Below, piece after piece: positions 8,669 to 16,240 of a DNA stretch of 64,000 bases; the stretch's first letter is position 1; every line of letters begins with the position of its first letter. The notes below the pieces were generated by a model. The model saw nothing but the letters and a program-made list of their open reading frames with translations. It had not been told where the DNA came from and ran no database searches. Both the position numbers and the translations under genes were made by a program. The DNA is taken from positions 2,418,001 to 2,482,000 of the forward strand of contig NZ_AP024895.1 in assembly GCF_024347055.1 (NCBI RefSeq). The letters run 5' to 3'. The DNA comes from Vibrio porteresiae DSM 19223. Its GTDB lineage: Bacteria; Pseudomonadota; Gammaproteobacteria; Enterobacterales; Vibrionaceae.

Positions 8669-9238
8669 TTGACCCTTCAAGAACTTCTTGCTCAGCCAGA
8701 GTTAACTGATCGTCTTCTTAATGAGGCGCAAACAACCGGATTTGTTACTGCAATGGCTTGTTCGCCTAACATTCTTCCGCCACAGGAGTGGTTGCCTTAT
8801 TTATGGGGTGGTGAAGAGGTAGCGCCATTTAACGATGGTGAGCAACTGGAAAACTACCTAGAACTTATCATCAATATGTGGAATCACTTCCGCCCTGCTC
8901 TGTTGAATAATCAGTGGACATGGCCTGACGGTTACAATCTTGATGCTCAAGAGATTGTGAATGAGGCTGTACGTGATTTTTGTGAAGGCGTATTGCAAGG
9001 TTGGCAGTTAACTCGTGATGACTGGGAAAATATCATGCCGCCGGAAAGTGAGGATAATGCCCTACTTGGTGGCGTATTGTTGTCACTTAGCATGCTTTAC
9101 GATCCTGAGACATCGATTGCCACATTAAGTGAGCAAGGGATTGAAGGTCTTGAACAGTTTGAAGAGATTTTCAACGCGATTCCACTGATGCTCTGCGGTA
9201 TCACTTTGCGTGGTGCTGAGTTGGTTGACGAGCAATAG
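8669..9238 (+). CDS. UPF0149 (YgfB/YecA-type) family protein
   Basis: The protein matches the UPF0149 family, with LQELL near the N-terminus, a PQEWLPYLWGG motif, and the tail of acidic helical segments. No biochemical activity is established for this branch; the related YecA has an additional SEC-C metal motif that is absent here. The open frame reaches a TTG at 8573, but that extension is short and very basic, unlike family N-termini. A TTG at 8669 with GGAAAG five bases upstream gives a 189-residue protein starting near LTLQELL, which I prefer. The start is uncertain because both candidates are TTG. The gene stands alone and is followed by a hairpin. Confidence 0.75.
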   Translation: MTLQELLAQPELTDRLLNEAQTTGFVTAMACSPNILPPQEWLPYLWGGEEVAPFNDGEQLENYLELIINMWNHFRPALLNNQWTWPDGYNLDAQEIVNEAVRDFCEGVLQGWQLTRDDWENIMPPESEDNALLGGVLLSLSMLYDPETSIATLSEQGIEGLEQFEEIFNAIPLMLCGITLRGAELVDEQ

Positions 9239-9264
9239 AACGCTCATCCCCCAATAATGAAAAG

Positions 9265-9286
9265 CGGCACCGGATACAAGGTGCCG
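9265..9286 (+). terminator. Hairpin after the UPF0149 gene (possible weak terminator)
   Basis: A 7-base GC-rich stem (CGGCACC with GGTGCCG) encloses an 8-base loop, 26 bases after the stop codon. The following tract, TTACCATCATTGTT, is only moderately T-rich. It lies between convergent genes and could also terminate acdS. Confidence 0.5.
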
Positions 9287-9359
9287 TTACCATCATTGTT
9301 AATGGTGAAGTTGCCCCCAAAGCGAGTTTGGGAGCGAACAGGGATAAGGTGTTAAACAA

Positions 9360-10376
9360 TCAACCGTTGCGGAAAATATAGCTGTAAGCATTAATCGCAG
9401 GTACGCCGCCTAAGTGCGCATACAGTACTTTTGAACCTTTAGGGAAATAGCCCTTACGAGTCAAATCAATCAGCCCTTGCATTGATTTACCTTCATAAAC
9501 CGGATCGGTCATCATTGCTTCTGTGCGAGCCGCGATTCGAATCGCTTCTACTGTCTCATCCGATGGCACACCATAAGCTGGGTAGGCATAGTCATCGATG
9601 ATAACCACATCGTCTTTTGTGATTGTTTGATCGAGTTCAACCAAATCAGCGGTATTTTGTGCAATACGCAATACTTGTGCATGGTTCTGCTCTGGCGTTC
9701 CTGATGCATCAATACCAATCACTTTTTGCGCACGACCATCGGCAGCAAAGCCCACAACCATACCTGCCATGGTGGAACCCGTTACTGTACACACCACGAT
9801 GTAATCGAAAGTAAAACCTAGCTCTTGCTCTTGAGCGCGCACTTCTTCTGCAAATTGCACGTAACCCAGTGCGCCATATTTATGTTCGGATGCGCCAGCT
9901 GGAATTGGATAAGGTTTGCCACCTTTAGCTTCCACATCTTTTAATGCATTTTCCCAGCTTTCGCGAATACCAATATCAAAACCTTCATCGACCAATTCAA
10001 CGTGAGCGCCCATGACGCGGCTCATCAAAATGTTACCAACTCGGTCATACACCGCATCTTGGAATGGTACCCAGCTCTCTTGTACCAAACGACATTTCAT
10101 ACCGATTTTAGCCGCGACAGCTGCCACCATACGAGTGTGGTTTGATTGCACACCACCGATAGAAACTAATGTATCTGCACCATTAGCGATGGCATCAGGA
10201 ACAATGTATTCCATTTTGCGTAGTTTGTTACCGCCAAACGCTAAGCCACTGTTACAGTCTTCGCGTTTTGCATAGATCTCAACATCACCGCCAAGAAATT
10301 CAGATAGACGACTTAACTTCTCAATAGGGGTTGGGCCGAAAGTTAGCGGGTAACGTTCAAATTTGTCCAGATTCAT
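9360..10376 (-). CDS. acdS: 1-aminocyclopropane-1-carboxylate (ACC) deaminase
   Basis: The 338-residue PLP enzyme has exactly the length of the Pseudomonas ACC deaminases and aligns to them without visible gaps. The PLP lysine is K51 (FGGNK) and the nucleophilic serine is S78 (GGVQSN). The two positions that separate ACC deaminases from the related D-cysteine desulfhydrases carry the deaminase residues: Y294-E295 (VYEGKS) and L322 (YAHLGG). Desulfhydrases usually have Ser and Thr at 295 and 322. The predicted reaction splits ACC, the plant ethylene precursor, into 2-oxobutanoate and ammonia in the cytoplasm. ATG 10376 has GGAG 7 bases upstream. The gene is divergent from an Lrp-type regulator, as in the Pseudomonas acdR-acdS pair. 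The activity is predicted from residues, not shown. Confidence 0.88.
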   Translation of the reverse strand: MNLDKFERYPLTFGPTPIEKLSRLSEFLGGDVEIYAKREDCNSGLAFGGNKLRKMEYIVPDAIANGADTLVSIGGVQSNHTRMVAAVAAKIGMKCRLVQESWVPFQDAVYDRVGNILMSRVMGAHVELVDEGFDIGIRESWENALKDVEAKGGKPYPIPAGASEHKYGALGYVQFAEEVRAQEQELGFTFDYIVVCTVTGSTMAGMVVGFAADGRAQKVIGIDASGTPEQNHAQVLRIAQNTADLVELDQTITKDDVVIIDDYAYPAYGVPSDETVEAIRIAARTEAMMTDPVYEGKSMQGLIDLTRKGYFPKGSKVLYAHLGGVPAINAYSYIFRNG

Positions 10377-10401
10377 AACTCATCTCCATCACGAAATACT
10401 T

Positions 10402-10422
10402 AGGTGACAATCCATCTCACCT
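10402..10422 (-). promoter_or_regulatory. Inverted repeat in the acdS leader
   Basis: AGGTGA (10402-10407) and TCACCT (10417-10422) form perfect 6-base arms around a 9-base spacer, 26-46 bases upstream of the acdS start. The 9-base spacer does not fit a CRP site (6 bases). It may be a leader hairpin or an operator. Confidence 0.35.
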
Positions 10423-10434
10423 GCTTTTTAAGTT

Positions 10435-10479
10435 GAAATTAGCTTATCTAATTCCGTTTGAAATGTGCTTTCTAATTTC
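10435..10479. promoter_or_regulatory. Tandem operator-like repeats between acdS and acdR
   Basis: Two imperfect palindromes of the same design lie side by side. The first is GAAATTAG-N5-CTAATTCC (10435-10455) and the second is GAAATGTG-N4-CTAATTTC (10460-10479). Their centres are about 24-25 bases apart, near two helical turns. Lrp/AsnC regulators often bind such repeated AT-rich palindromes as octamers. I infer that these are AcdR sites controlling the divergent pair. Confidence 0.55.
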
Positions 10480-10565
10480 ATGTATTTATCTCACTATATT
10501 TTCTTTAAATTAAAACTATGATTAACTAAGTTTCATTTTATAAATTAATAATGGAAGAATATTTC

Positions 10566-11030
10566 ATGGAAGATGTTCTAGATCGTATCGACTACAAGCT
10601 TCTACGCTTGCTGCAAAAGGATGGGCGAATCTCTAATGCTGATTTGGCACAGCAAGTGAACATCAGTGCCGCAACATGCCACCGGCGAGTAGATCGTTTA
10701 TTTAAAAAAGGCATTATTCACTCGGTACGCGCAATAGTAGAACCAACCGCAATACAGCTAGGAAGTTTGGTTATTGTGGGGGTCGTGTTAGACCGTTCGA
10801 CACCAGAAAGCTTTGCTGAGTTTGAGCAAGCGGTATCTCATCTTCCGGTGATCATTGATTGCCAGTTAGTGGCTGGGGAATTTGACTACTTCCTACGCAT
10901 CCGAGTCAAAGACATGGCCGATTTTAACCAACTGCATGCTTCGCAATTGTTGGTTCTGCCAGGTGTGCGTCAAATTAGAACCTTCTTTGTGATGAAAGAA
11001 GTGGTGGAAAACGCACCTCTCACCTTTTAA
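10566..11030 (+). CDS. acdR: Lrp/AsnC-family regulator, AcdR-like
   Basis: The 154-residue protein has an N-terminal helix-turn-helix (about residues 5-50: DRIDYKLLRLLQKDGRIS, then ADLAQQVNISAATCHRRVDRL) and a C-terminal ligand-binding/oligomerisation domain. The latter includes VAGEFDYFLRI, typical of the Lrp/AsnC family. It is divergent from acdS, with 190 bases between starts. In pseudomonads the same arrangement encodes AcdR, which activates acdS in response to ACC, so the same role is inferred. ATG 10551 is possible, but ATG 10566 is preferred because GGAAGA lies 7-8 bases before it. The symbol is by analogy. It could be a regulator of another amino-acid enzyme if acdS has a different substrate. 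Confidence 0.78.
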   Translation: MEDVLDRIDYKLLRLLQKDGRISNADLAQQVNISAATCHRRVDRLFKKGIIHSVRAIVEPTAIQLGSLVIVGVVLDRSTPESFAEFEQAVSHLPVIIDCQLVAGEFDYFLRIRVKDMADFNQLHASQLLVLPGVRQIRTFFVMKEVVENAPLTF

Positions 11031-11064
11031 TTCGGTATGATTGGCGCTTGTATAGACATATAAA

Positions 11065-11099
11065 AAGCCCTGTTTGGCGATTTAACCGAATCAGGGCTT
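11065..11099 (-). terminator. Terminator of nadA, shared with the acdR-like gene
   Basis: The outer stem AAGCCCTG (11065-11072) pairs with CAGGGCTT (11092-11099), and an inner stem TTTGG/CCGAA extends it. On the minus strand it ends in TTTTTATA, a good termination tract, 18 bases after the nadA stop. On the plus strand the tract is poor. Confidence 0.8.
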
Positions 11100-11116
11100 G
11101 AGCGAGATATTTTTAT

Positions 11117-12160
11117 CTAACGCGTTAACGTTTGAGCGAACTCCAACATCCGATTTAAAGGGATCAGGGATTTGACTCTGGTCTCTTCATCAACAAAAAT
11201 TTCATGTTCACGCCCGCCCTGCTTAAGAGCGGTTTCAATCGCCACTAAACCATTCATCGCCATCCACGGGCAATGAGCACAGCTACGACAGGTAGCACCG
11301 GCTCCTGCGGTTGGCGCTTCAATTAATGTCTTATCAGGAACCATTTGCTGCATCTTAAAGAAGATGCCTTTATCTGTAGCCACGATCATCGTCGACTGAG
11401 GTAACGTCTGTGCTGCTTTTATTAGCTGGCTAGTTGAACCTACTGCATCGGCCAATTCAACCACACTGGATGGTGATTCTGGATGAACAAGTACCGCGGC
11501 ATCGGGATAAAGAGCTTTCATTTTGCGCAGAGCATCGGCAGAAAACTCATCGTGAACAATGCATTCACCGTTCCACAGCAGCATCTCTGCGCCGGTTTGC
11601 TTTGCGATATAAGAGCCTAGATGGCGATCTGGCCCCCAGATAATCTTCTTCCCTTCACTATCGAGATGCTCAACGACATCAAGCGCAATGCTCGAAGTAA
11701 CGACCCAATCAGCCCTTGCTTTAACCGCCGCCGATGTATTCGCGTAAACCACCACGGTATGGTCTGGATGAGCATCGCAAAATGCGGCAAAAGTGTCAGC
11801 TGGGCAACTTAAATCGAGAGAGCATTCCGCCTCTAACGTGGGCATTAAGATACGCTTTTCTGGGGTGAGAATTTTTGCCGACTCGCCCATAAAGCGCACG
11901 CCTGCAATAACTAAAGTGGTCGCGGTATGGCGATTACCAAATTTTGCCATCTCTAATGAGTCACCGACAAATCCGCCGGTAGATTCAGCCAAAGCTTGTA
12001 TTTCGGGGTCGGTATAATAATGCGCGATCAAAACTGCGTCTTTCTCTTTTAGCAGCTCCTTAATACTCGCGACATACTCCAATTTCTGGGCTGCCGATAA
12101 AACATCAGGCTTAGGTGGAAATGGGTAAACAGTTTCGATTTTATCCAAGATGTGTGTCAT
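11117..12160 (-). CDS. nadA: Quinolinate synthase NadA
   Basis: The 347-residue protein matches NadA of E. coli over its full length. NadA condenses iminoaspartate with dihydroxyacetone phosphate to quinolinate, the first committed pyridine intermediate of de novo NAD synthesis, in the cytoplasm. The three cysteine regions that hold its 4Fe-4S cluster are visible: EAECSLDLSCPAD, WNGECIVHDEF and TCRSCAHCPWMAMN. Start ATG 12160 is the only good candidate. The gene sits just downstream of the tol-pal block, as in E. coli, but without the tRNA cluster found there. A strong palindrome upstream probably controls it. Confidence 0.95.
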   Translation of the reverse strand: MTHILDKIETVYPFPPKPDVLSAAQKLEYVASIKELLKEKDAVLIAHYYTDPEIQALAESTGGFVGDSLEMAKFGNRHTATTLVIAGVRFMGESAKILTPEKRILMPTLEAECSLDLSCPADTFAAFCDAHPDHTVVVYANTSAAVKARADWVVTSSIALDVVEHLDSEGKKIIWGPDRHLGSYIAKQTGAEMLLWNGECIVHDEFSADALRKMKALYPDAAVLVHPESPSSVVELADAVGSTSQLIKAAQTLPQSTMIVATDKGIFFKMQQMVPDKTLIEAPTAGAGATCRSCAHCPWMAMNGLVAIETALKQGGREHEIFVDEETRVKSLIPLNRMLEFAQTLTR

Positions 12161-12184
12161 TGCTCTGCTCTAAACGGCTTTTTC

Positions 12185-12220
12185 GTGTTTTCACAGTGTA
12201 CACTGATAACTGTAAAACAC
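12185..12220 (-). promoter_or_regulatory. Nested palindrome in the nadA promoter region
   Basis: The perfect 12-base palindrome CAGTGTACACTG (12194-12205) lies inside a larger inverted repeat, GTGTTTTCACAGT (12185-12197) with ACTGTAAAACAC (12209-12220), which differ by one extra base. It lies 25-60 bases upstream of the nadA start, a usual place for a repressor operator. I cannot match it confidently to NadR or NrtR sites. Confidence 0.5.
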
Positions 12221-12363
12221 ACAAAACCCACCTCTCATTTATTGGATGAATCATTCTGCAGCAACCAAGGTAACAACAAGCAGTATCGGTGACAGATTTA
12301 GAAGCACGGAGAGAGGTTAAAGAGTAAACAATAAGATGAATGGCAGACCTGCCGATAGAAACA

Positions 12364-12391
12364 ATTAATGAGGAATATTTTCCTCATTAAT
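12364..12391 (-). terminator. Hairpin after cpoB, end of the tol-pal operon
   Basis: Perfect 12-base arms ATTAATGAGGAA and TTCCTCATTAAT enclose the loop TATT. On the minus strand it lies 50 bases after the cpoB stop, and a TTGTTTCT tract follows it. It is probably the operon terminator. The rest of the gap 12221-12440 shows no gene; I found no tRNA here. Confidence 0.65.
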
Positions 12392-12440
12392 CGCTTAATA
12401 ACTTAGGCAAAGATACTGAATCAGTAAATTCGACTGGCTA

Positions 12441-13232
12441 TTATTTTAAATGAGTGCGCGCCAATTCGGCTGAAGCACTACTTGGATATTCATCCACAAC
12501 TTGCTGGTAGTATTTCTTCGCCTGAGCCGCATTATTGTTACGTGTTGCGATGTCACCCAATTTTACTAACGCGTCAGCGCGCTTGTTCGATTTAGGATAA
12601 GAAATTACTGCAGCAAAACTTTTTGCCGCATCAACATCTTGTTTCTTCGCAAAGAACAGCTGACCCAGCCAGTAATGGCTGTTAGGCAAATAAACCGATT
12701 GCGGGAAATCTTTTTGGAACTTCTGGAACGCAGCAATTGCGCCAGTGTAATCTCTCTTTTTCAAGATAAGATCAACGGCATCTTGATAAGCAGATTGCTC
12801 GTTAGCATTCGCCGAGAATGTGCCTGAATCCGTATCATCCGCTTTATCATCGGTCGCAGCTTGAGTCGCCGCTGGTGATTTCATGTTGCTACGAACACGG
12901 TCTAACTCGACAAATAACTCTCTTTGACGTTGCACCATCTGTTGCATGTCGTAGCTATTTTTTTCGATTTGACCACGTAAGTCACGGATCTCTTGAGACA
13001 TCTCATCCAACTGCTGTTGCATTTGCAACTGGGTGCGATTGCGGTTTTCTAGGAGGCGCTCCAAACGCTGAACATCCGTTTCAGATGCAGGTCCTGAGCT
13101 CACAGACGCGGTGCTTGCACTTGTACTGGCGCTATTGCCAATATCGGATACTGGAGCTGGTGCAGCGAGCACGGAGCTCGCTGCACTTGCCAGTAACGAA
13201 AGCGTGACTACGCGCTTTAAGTTACTGAACAT
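12441..13232 (-). CDS. cpoB: Cell division coordinator CpoB (YbgF)
   Basis: The 263-residue periplasmic protein has a signal peptide (FSNLKRVVTLSLLASAASS, cleavage near VLAA), a coiled-coil trimerisation region (about residues 55-115) rich in Q, E and R, and C-terminal TPR repeats. CpoB interacts with TolA and PBP1B and couples peptidoglycan synthesis to outer-membrane constriction in E. coli. A frame from a TTG at 13247 exists. ATG 13232 is chosen because GAGGAAG precedes it at the right distance and the signal peptide then begins properly. It is the last gene of the tol-pal operon, 18 bases after pal. Confidence 0.92.
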   Translation of the reverse strand: MFSNLKRVVTLSLLASAASSVLAAPAPVSDIGNSASTSASTASVSSGPASETDVQRLERLLENRNRTQLQMQQQLDEMSQEIRDLRGQIEKNSYDMQQMVQRQRELFVELDRVRSNMKSPAATQAATDDKADDTDSGTFSANANEQSAYQDAVDLILKKRDYTGAIAAFQKFQKDFPQSVYLPNSHYWLGQLFFAKKQDVDAAKSFAAVISYPKSNKRADALVKLGDIATRNNNAAQAKKYYQQVVDEYPSSASAELARTHLK

Positions 13233-13250
13233 GAGGTTCTTCCTCAATTA

Positions 13251-13799
13251 TTAGTAAACTAGAACCGCACGACGGTTTTTCGCGTACGCTTCTTCAGATT
13301 GACCAAGAACTAGAGGTTTTTCTTCACCGTAGCTAACGATAGAGATTTGAGTTGGTGCAACACCTAGTGCTTCTAGGTATTTTTCAACTGCTTTCGCACG
13401 GCGTTCACCTAGAGCGATGTTGTACTCAGGAGTACCACGTTCGTCAGTGTAGCCTTCGATAGTCACTTTAAGATTGGTGTTTTTGCTCAAGTATGAAGCG
13501 TGAGCCGCTAGCATATCTTCGTAATCGCTAGCGATAGTTGCGTTGTCAAACGCGAAGTATACAGTTTGATTTTCGCGAAGAGCTTGCTCTTTAGCTTCTT
13601 GTTCAGAAACTTGAGAACTGTTGTCACCCATTGGAGTCACAACTGTGTTGTCTGTTGTGTCTGTCGCTGGAGCAGTTTGTTGTTGGTTTGTTTCAGAAGA
13701 GCCAGATGCATTTGCTGCATCATCGCTTGAACTACATGCTGTCATTGCTAGAACTGGTAGCGCGATCAGTAGCCCTTTAAGAACTTTGTTAAATTGCAT
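13251..13799 (-). CDS. pal: Peptidoglycan-associated lipoprotein Pal
   Basis: The 182-residue outer-membrane lipoprotein has a signal peptide with the lipobox MTAC (Cys about 21) followed by SSS. A Thr/Gln-rich linker comes next, then an OmpA-like peptidoglycan-binding domain (about residues 70-182) with TDERGTPEYNIALGERRA, the diaminopimelate-binding motif. Pal ties the outer membrane to the cell wall and is positioned by the TolQRAB machine at division sites. The frame extends upstream to 13850, but ATG 13799 starts the signal peptide. It lies between tolB and cpoB in the standard order. Confidence 0.96.
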   Translation of the reverse strand: MQFNKVLKGLLIALPVLAMTACSSSDDAANASGSSETNQQQTAPATDTTDNTVVTPMGDNSSQVSEQEAKEQALRENQTVYFAFDNATIASDYEDMLAAHASYLSKNTNLKVTIEGYTDERGTPEYNIALGERRAKAVEKYLEALGVAPTQISIVSYGEEKPLVLGQSEEAYAKNRRAVLVY

Positions 13800-13831
13800 C
13801 TTTATTTTCCTTACTATTGAAAAGTTTGTGC

Positions 13832-15190
13832 TTATAAAAACGGTGACCAAGCTGGAGCTCTTACGCGTCCATTCGTTGCTGGTAATCTCGCTTTAAATCT
13901 TCCGTCTATCGATACCATGGAAAGAACGTTAGTTCCGTTATAAATCGAGCTGTATATAACCATAGCACCATTAGGCGCGATACTTGGAGACTCATCAAGC
14001 AAAGTCTTCGTCAGAATTTGCACAGCTCCTGTTTCCAAATCTTGTTTTGCTAAATTAAACCCTGAATTGTTTTGGTTAACCATTACAAGATATCGACCAT
14101 CTGGGGTGATTTGGCCCCCCAAATTTTGACTACCTTGCCAAGTCAGGCGTTTAGTAGAACCGTCACCTAAATTTACTTGATAAATCTGTGGTTTACCACC
14201 CCGATCCGAAGTAAAAATCAGTGATTTGCCGTCAGGGAACCAAAATGGCTCAGTGTTGTTTGCACGGTCATTGGTGATCTGAGTCAGCTTACGCGTTTCT
14301 AGATCAAGTATATACAACTGTAGCGATCCTGTTTTAGATAATACGAGCGCTAACTTCTTACCATCCGGTGAAAATTCCGGCGCGCCATTATGACGTGGGT
14401 ATGATGTCAGCTTTTCACGTTTACCCGTATAGATATTCATCATATAGATCTCAGCGTGCCCGTTTTGGAAGCTAACATAAGCAAGCTCTTTCCCGTCTGG
14501 CGACCAAGATGGTGACATCAAAGGTTGTTTGGAGCGCAGTACTAATCTTTCGTTATAGCCATCGTAATCAGCTACGCGTAGTTGATATGGGTACGCTTCT
14601 TTATCGTTGACAACAACGTAAGCAATTCGAGTTAAGAATGCACCCTTCTCACCCGTTAACTTTTCGTAAACCAAATCAGAAATACGGTGTGCATATTCGC
14701 GCAGACGTTGTGCAGGAACGGTAGCAATTTTGCTAAACAGAATATGGTCTTTGGATAAAATCAATTGGCCATCAGAACTTAAGCCTTTGCTTTGTCCATT
14801 GGTAAGCTGACCGCGCACTACGTCAATCAGCTTATATTTAATAACGTAATCGCCTTTCGCATCTTGTGAGATAGTCCCAGTCAGCAGTGAATCAACACCA
14901 AGTTTGGTCCATGCTTCAAAATTTATGTCATCTTCACTGTAAGGTGTTTGTGGCATTTTACTGGTTGGCACCGGACTGAATTTACCGCTGCGCATCAAGT
15001 CAGAAGAGACGACAGCAGAGACATCTTGCGGTAAGGGAGATTTGCCTTCCCATTTAAAAGGAACAATGGCAATAGGGCGTGCCGCGTTGATACCATCCGT
15101 AATGACAAGATCCAAGGCCGCATTGGCCATGTGTAAACTGCTTAGCACTAAGCATAAGCATCCTAGAAGTAATCGCTTAAACACAAGCAT
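13832..15190 (-). CDS. tolB: Tol-Pal system beta-propeller protein TolB
   Basis: The protein has a signal peptide ending near HMANA, an N-terminal domain (about residues 25-165) starting LDLVITDGINAARPIAIVPF, and a six-bladed beta-propeller with repeated SPDGK blades (WSPDGKELAY, FSPDGKKLAL, FPDGKSLIF). TolB is periplasmic and binds Pal and TolA. ATG 15190 has AGGA only 2 bases before it. A GTG at 15184 has AGGA at an ideal 7 bases, so the true protein may be two residues shorter. A TTG-started extension into tolA is unlikely. The start is 7 bases after the tolA stop. Confidence 0.95.
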   Translation of the reverse strand: MLVFKRLLLGCLCLVLSSLHMANAALDLVITDGINAARPIAIVPFKWEGKSPLPQDVSAVVSSDLMRSGKFSPVPTSKMPQTPYSEDDINFEAWTKLGVDSLLTGTISQDAKGDYVIKYKLIDVVRGQLTNGQSKGLSSDGQLILSKDHILFSKIATVPAQRLREYAHRISDLVYEKLTGEKGAFLTRIAYVVVNDKEAYPYQLRVADYDGYNERLVLRSKQPLMSPSWSPDGKELAYVSFQNGHAEIYMMNIYTGKREKLTSYPRHNGAPEFSPDGKKLALVLSKTGSLQLYILDLETRKLTQITNDRANNTEPFWFPDGKSLIFTSDRGGKPQIYQVNLGDGSTKRLTWQGSQNLGGQITPDGRYLVMVNQNNSGFNLAKQDLETGAVQILTKTLLDESPSIAPNGAMVIYSSIYNGTNVLSMVSIDGRFKARLPATNGRVRAPAWSPFL

Positions 15191-15197
15191 TTCCTTT

Positions 15198-16226
15198 TTA
15201 CTCTGGAACAACGGTTAAGTTGATATTTTTCAGTTTTTCTATGACAGCCGCGTCATCTTTAGGTAAGGGAAATGTCCCAACTTTCGCAACTGCGAGCTTA
15301 GTCGCAGAACATAAGCGGGAATCCCCCCCTTGAACGCTCAAATTGCCAACAATCGCACCACTGCCAGTGGGTATCAACTGCAAGTTAACCTTACACTCCT
15401 TCCCACGGTAACTATCCTCCAAAATCAAGTTCTGTTGGATGAGCTGTGAGTAGATAGCACCCCAACGTTGGGACTCACTGGCTACGTGCTTTGCTTGAGC
15501 AGATTGGTTATTTGTTGACTCAGTTTCTAAGCCTTTAAAAATATCATCGAGCGCTTTTTGCTGTTGCTCTTTCTGCTCCTGCAGTTTCTTCAAACGCTCT
15601 TTCTCTGCCGCCGCTTTCTTAGCTGCTTCTTGAGCGGCTTTTTCACGTGCGATACGTTGTTGCTCTGCTTTTTCAGCGGCCTCTTGCTCTTTACGTGCTT
15701 TATCCGCAGCCGCTTTTGCCGCCTTTTCTTGAGCTATGCGTTGCTGTTCAGCTTTCGCTGCAGCAGCTTCACGTGCTTTACGATCCGCTTCCGCTTTCGC
15801 CGCTAGCTCTTGCTCTTTCCGTGCTTTTTCAGCGGCAGCAGCTTGTTCTTGCTCTTTCTGCTTACGTAACTTTTCAGCTTCGCGCGCAGCTTTGGCTTCT
15901 TGAACTTGTTGCTCTTTTAGCTTACGAATGCGTTCCTCTTCAGCGCGGCGATTGGTTTCAAGCTGTTCGCTTTCACGGCGCATCTTATCAAGGCGTTCCT
16001 GCTCTTTCTGCGCTGCGGCTTCACGCTGCTGACGGATCTGCTGAGCTTGTTTTTGAATTACTTGCGGATCAATCACCACCGCCTCAACCATATTTCCCGT
16101 TGGTTTCGGCTTCTCCATGGTGAAATCCGAGCCCCAAATCAATGCTGCAATCAATAACAAATGCAATACGAAAGATATCAGCAGAGGCTTCTTGTAATAA
16201 CTTTTGTTCGTTCTCTTTGTTTTCAT
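15198..16226 (-). CDS. tolA: Tol-Pal envelope-spanning protein TolA
   Basis: The 342-residue protein has one inner-membrane helix (about residues 13-32, with the SxxLH-type motif SFVLHLLL). A very long charged Lys/Ala/Glu/Gln helix (about 45-240) crosses the periplasm. A compact C-terminal domain (about 245-342) has two cysteines (KECKV and SRLCS) that probably form a disulfide. TolA uses proton motive force from TolQR to act on Pal/TolB. The helical domain contains an internal duplication: KARKEQE and KAEQQRIA each occur twice. The start 16226 has only a weak ribosome site, consistent with translational coupling to tolR 14 bases upstream. Confidence 0.94.
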   Translation of the reverse strand: MKTKRTNKSYYKKPLLISFVLHLLLIAALIWGSDFTMEKPKPTGNMVEAVVIDPQVIQKQAQQIRQQREAAAQKEQERLDKMRRESEQLETNRRAEEERIRKLKEQQVQEAKAAREAEKLRKQKEQEQAAAAEKARKEQELAAKAEADRKAREAAAAKAEQQRIAQEKAAKAAADKARKEQEAAEKAEQQRIAREKAAQEAAKKAAAEKERLKKLQEQKEQQQKALDDIFKGLETESTNNQSAQAKHVASESQRWGAIYSQLIQQNLILEDSYRGKECKVNLQLIPTGSGAIVGNLSVQGGDSRLCSATKLAVAKVGTFPLPKDDAAVIEKLKNINLTVVPE

Positions 16227-16240
16227 GAACAGTGCTAAGC

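Noticed and set aside
9360..10376. D-cysteine desulfhydrase (DcyD) instead of ACC deaminase
   Set aside because: The diagnostic positions 295 and 322 are Glu and Leu, the ACC deaminase residues, and the length is exactly 338. Enzymatic proof is still missing.
10402..10422. CRP site upstream of acdS
   Set aside because: The half-sites AGGTGA and TCACCT are separated by 9 bases and lack TGTGA/TCACA, so the CRP spacing rule is not met.
15647..16123. Open frame of 158 codons on the plus strand
   Set aside because: It is antisense to the Lys/Ala/Glu-rich part of tolA. Such biased codons leave the other strand open by chance, and its Leu-rich translation has no family features.
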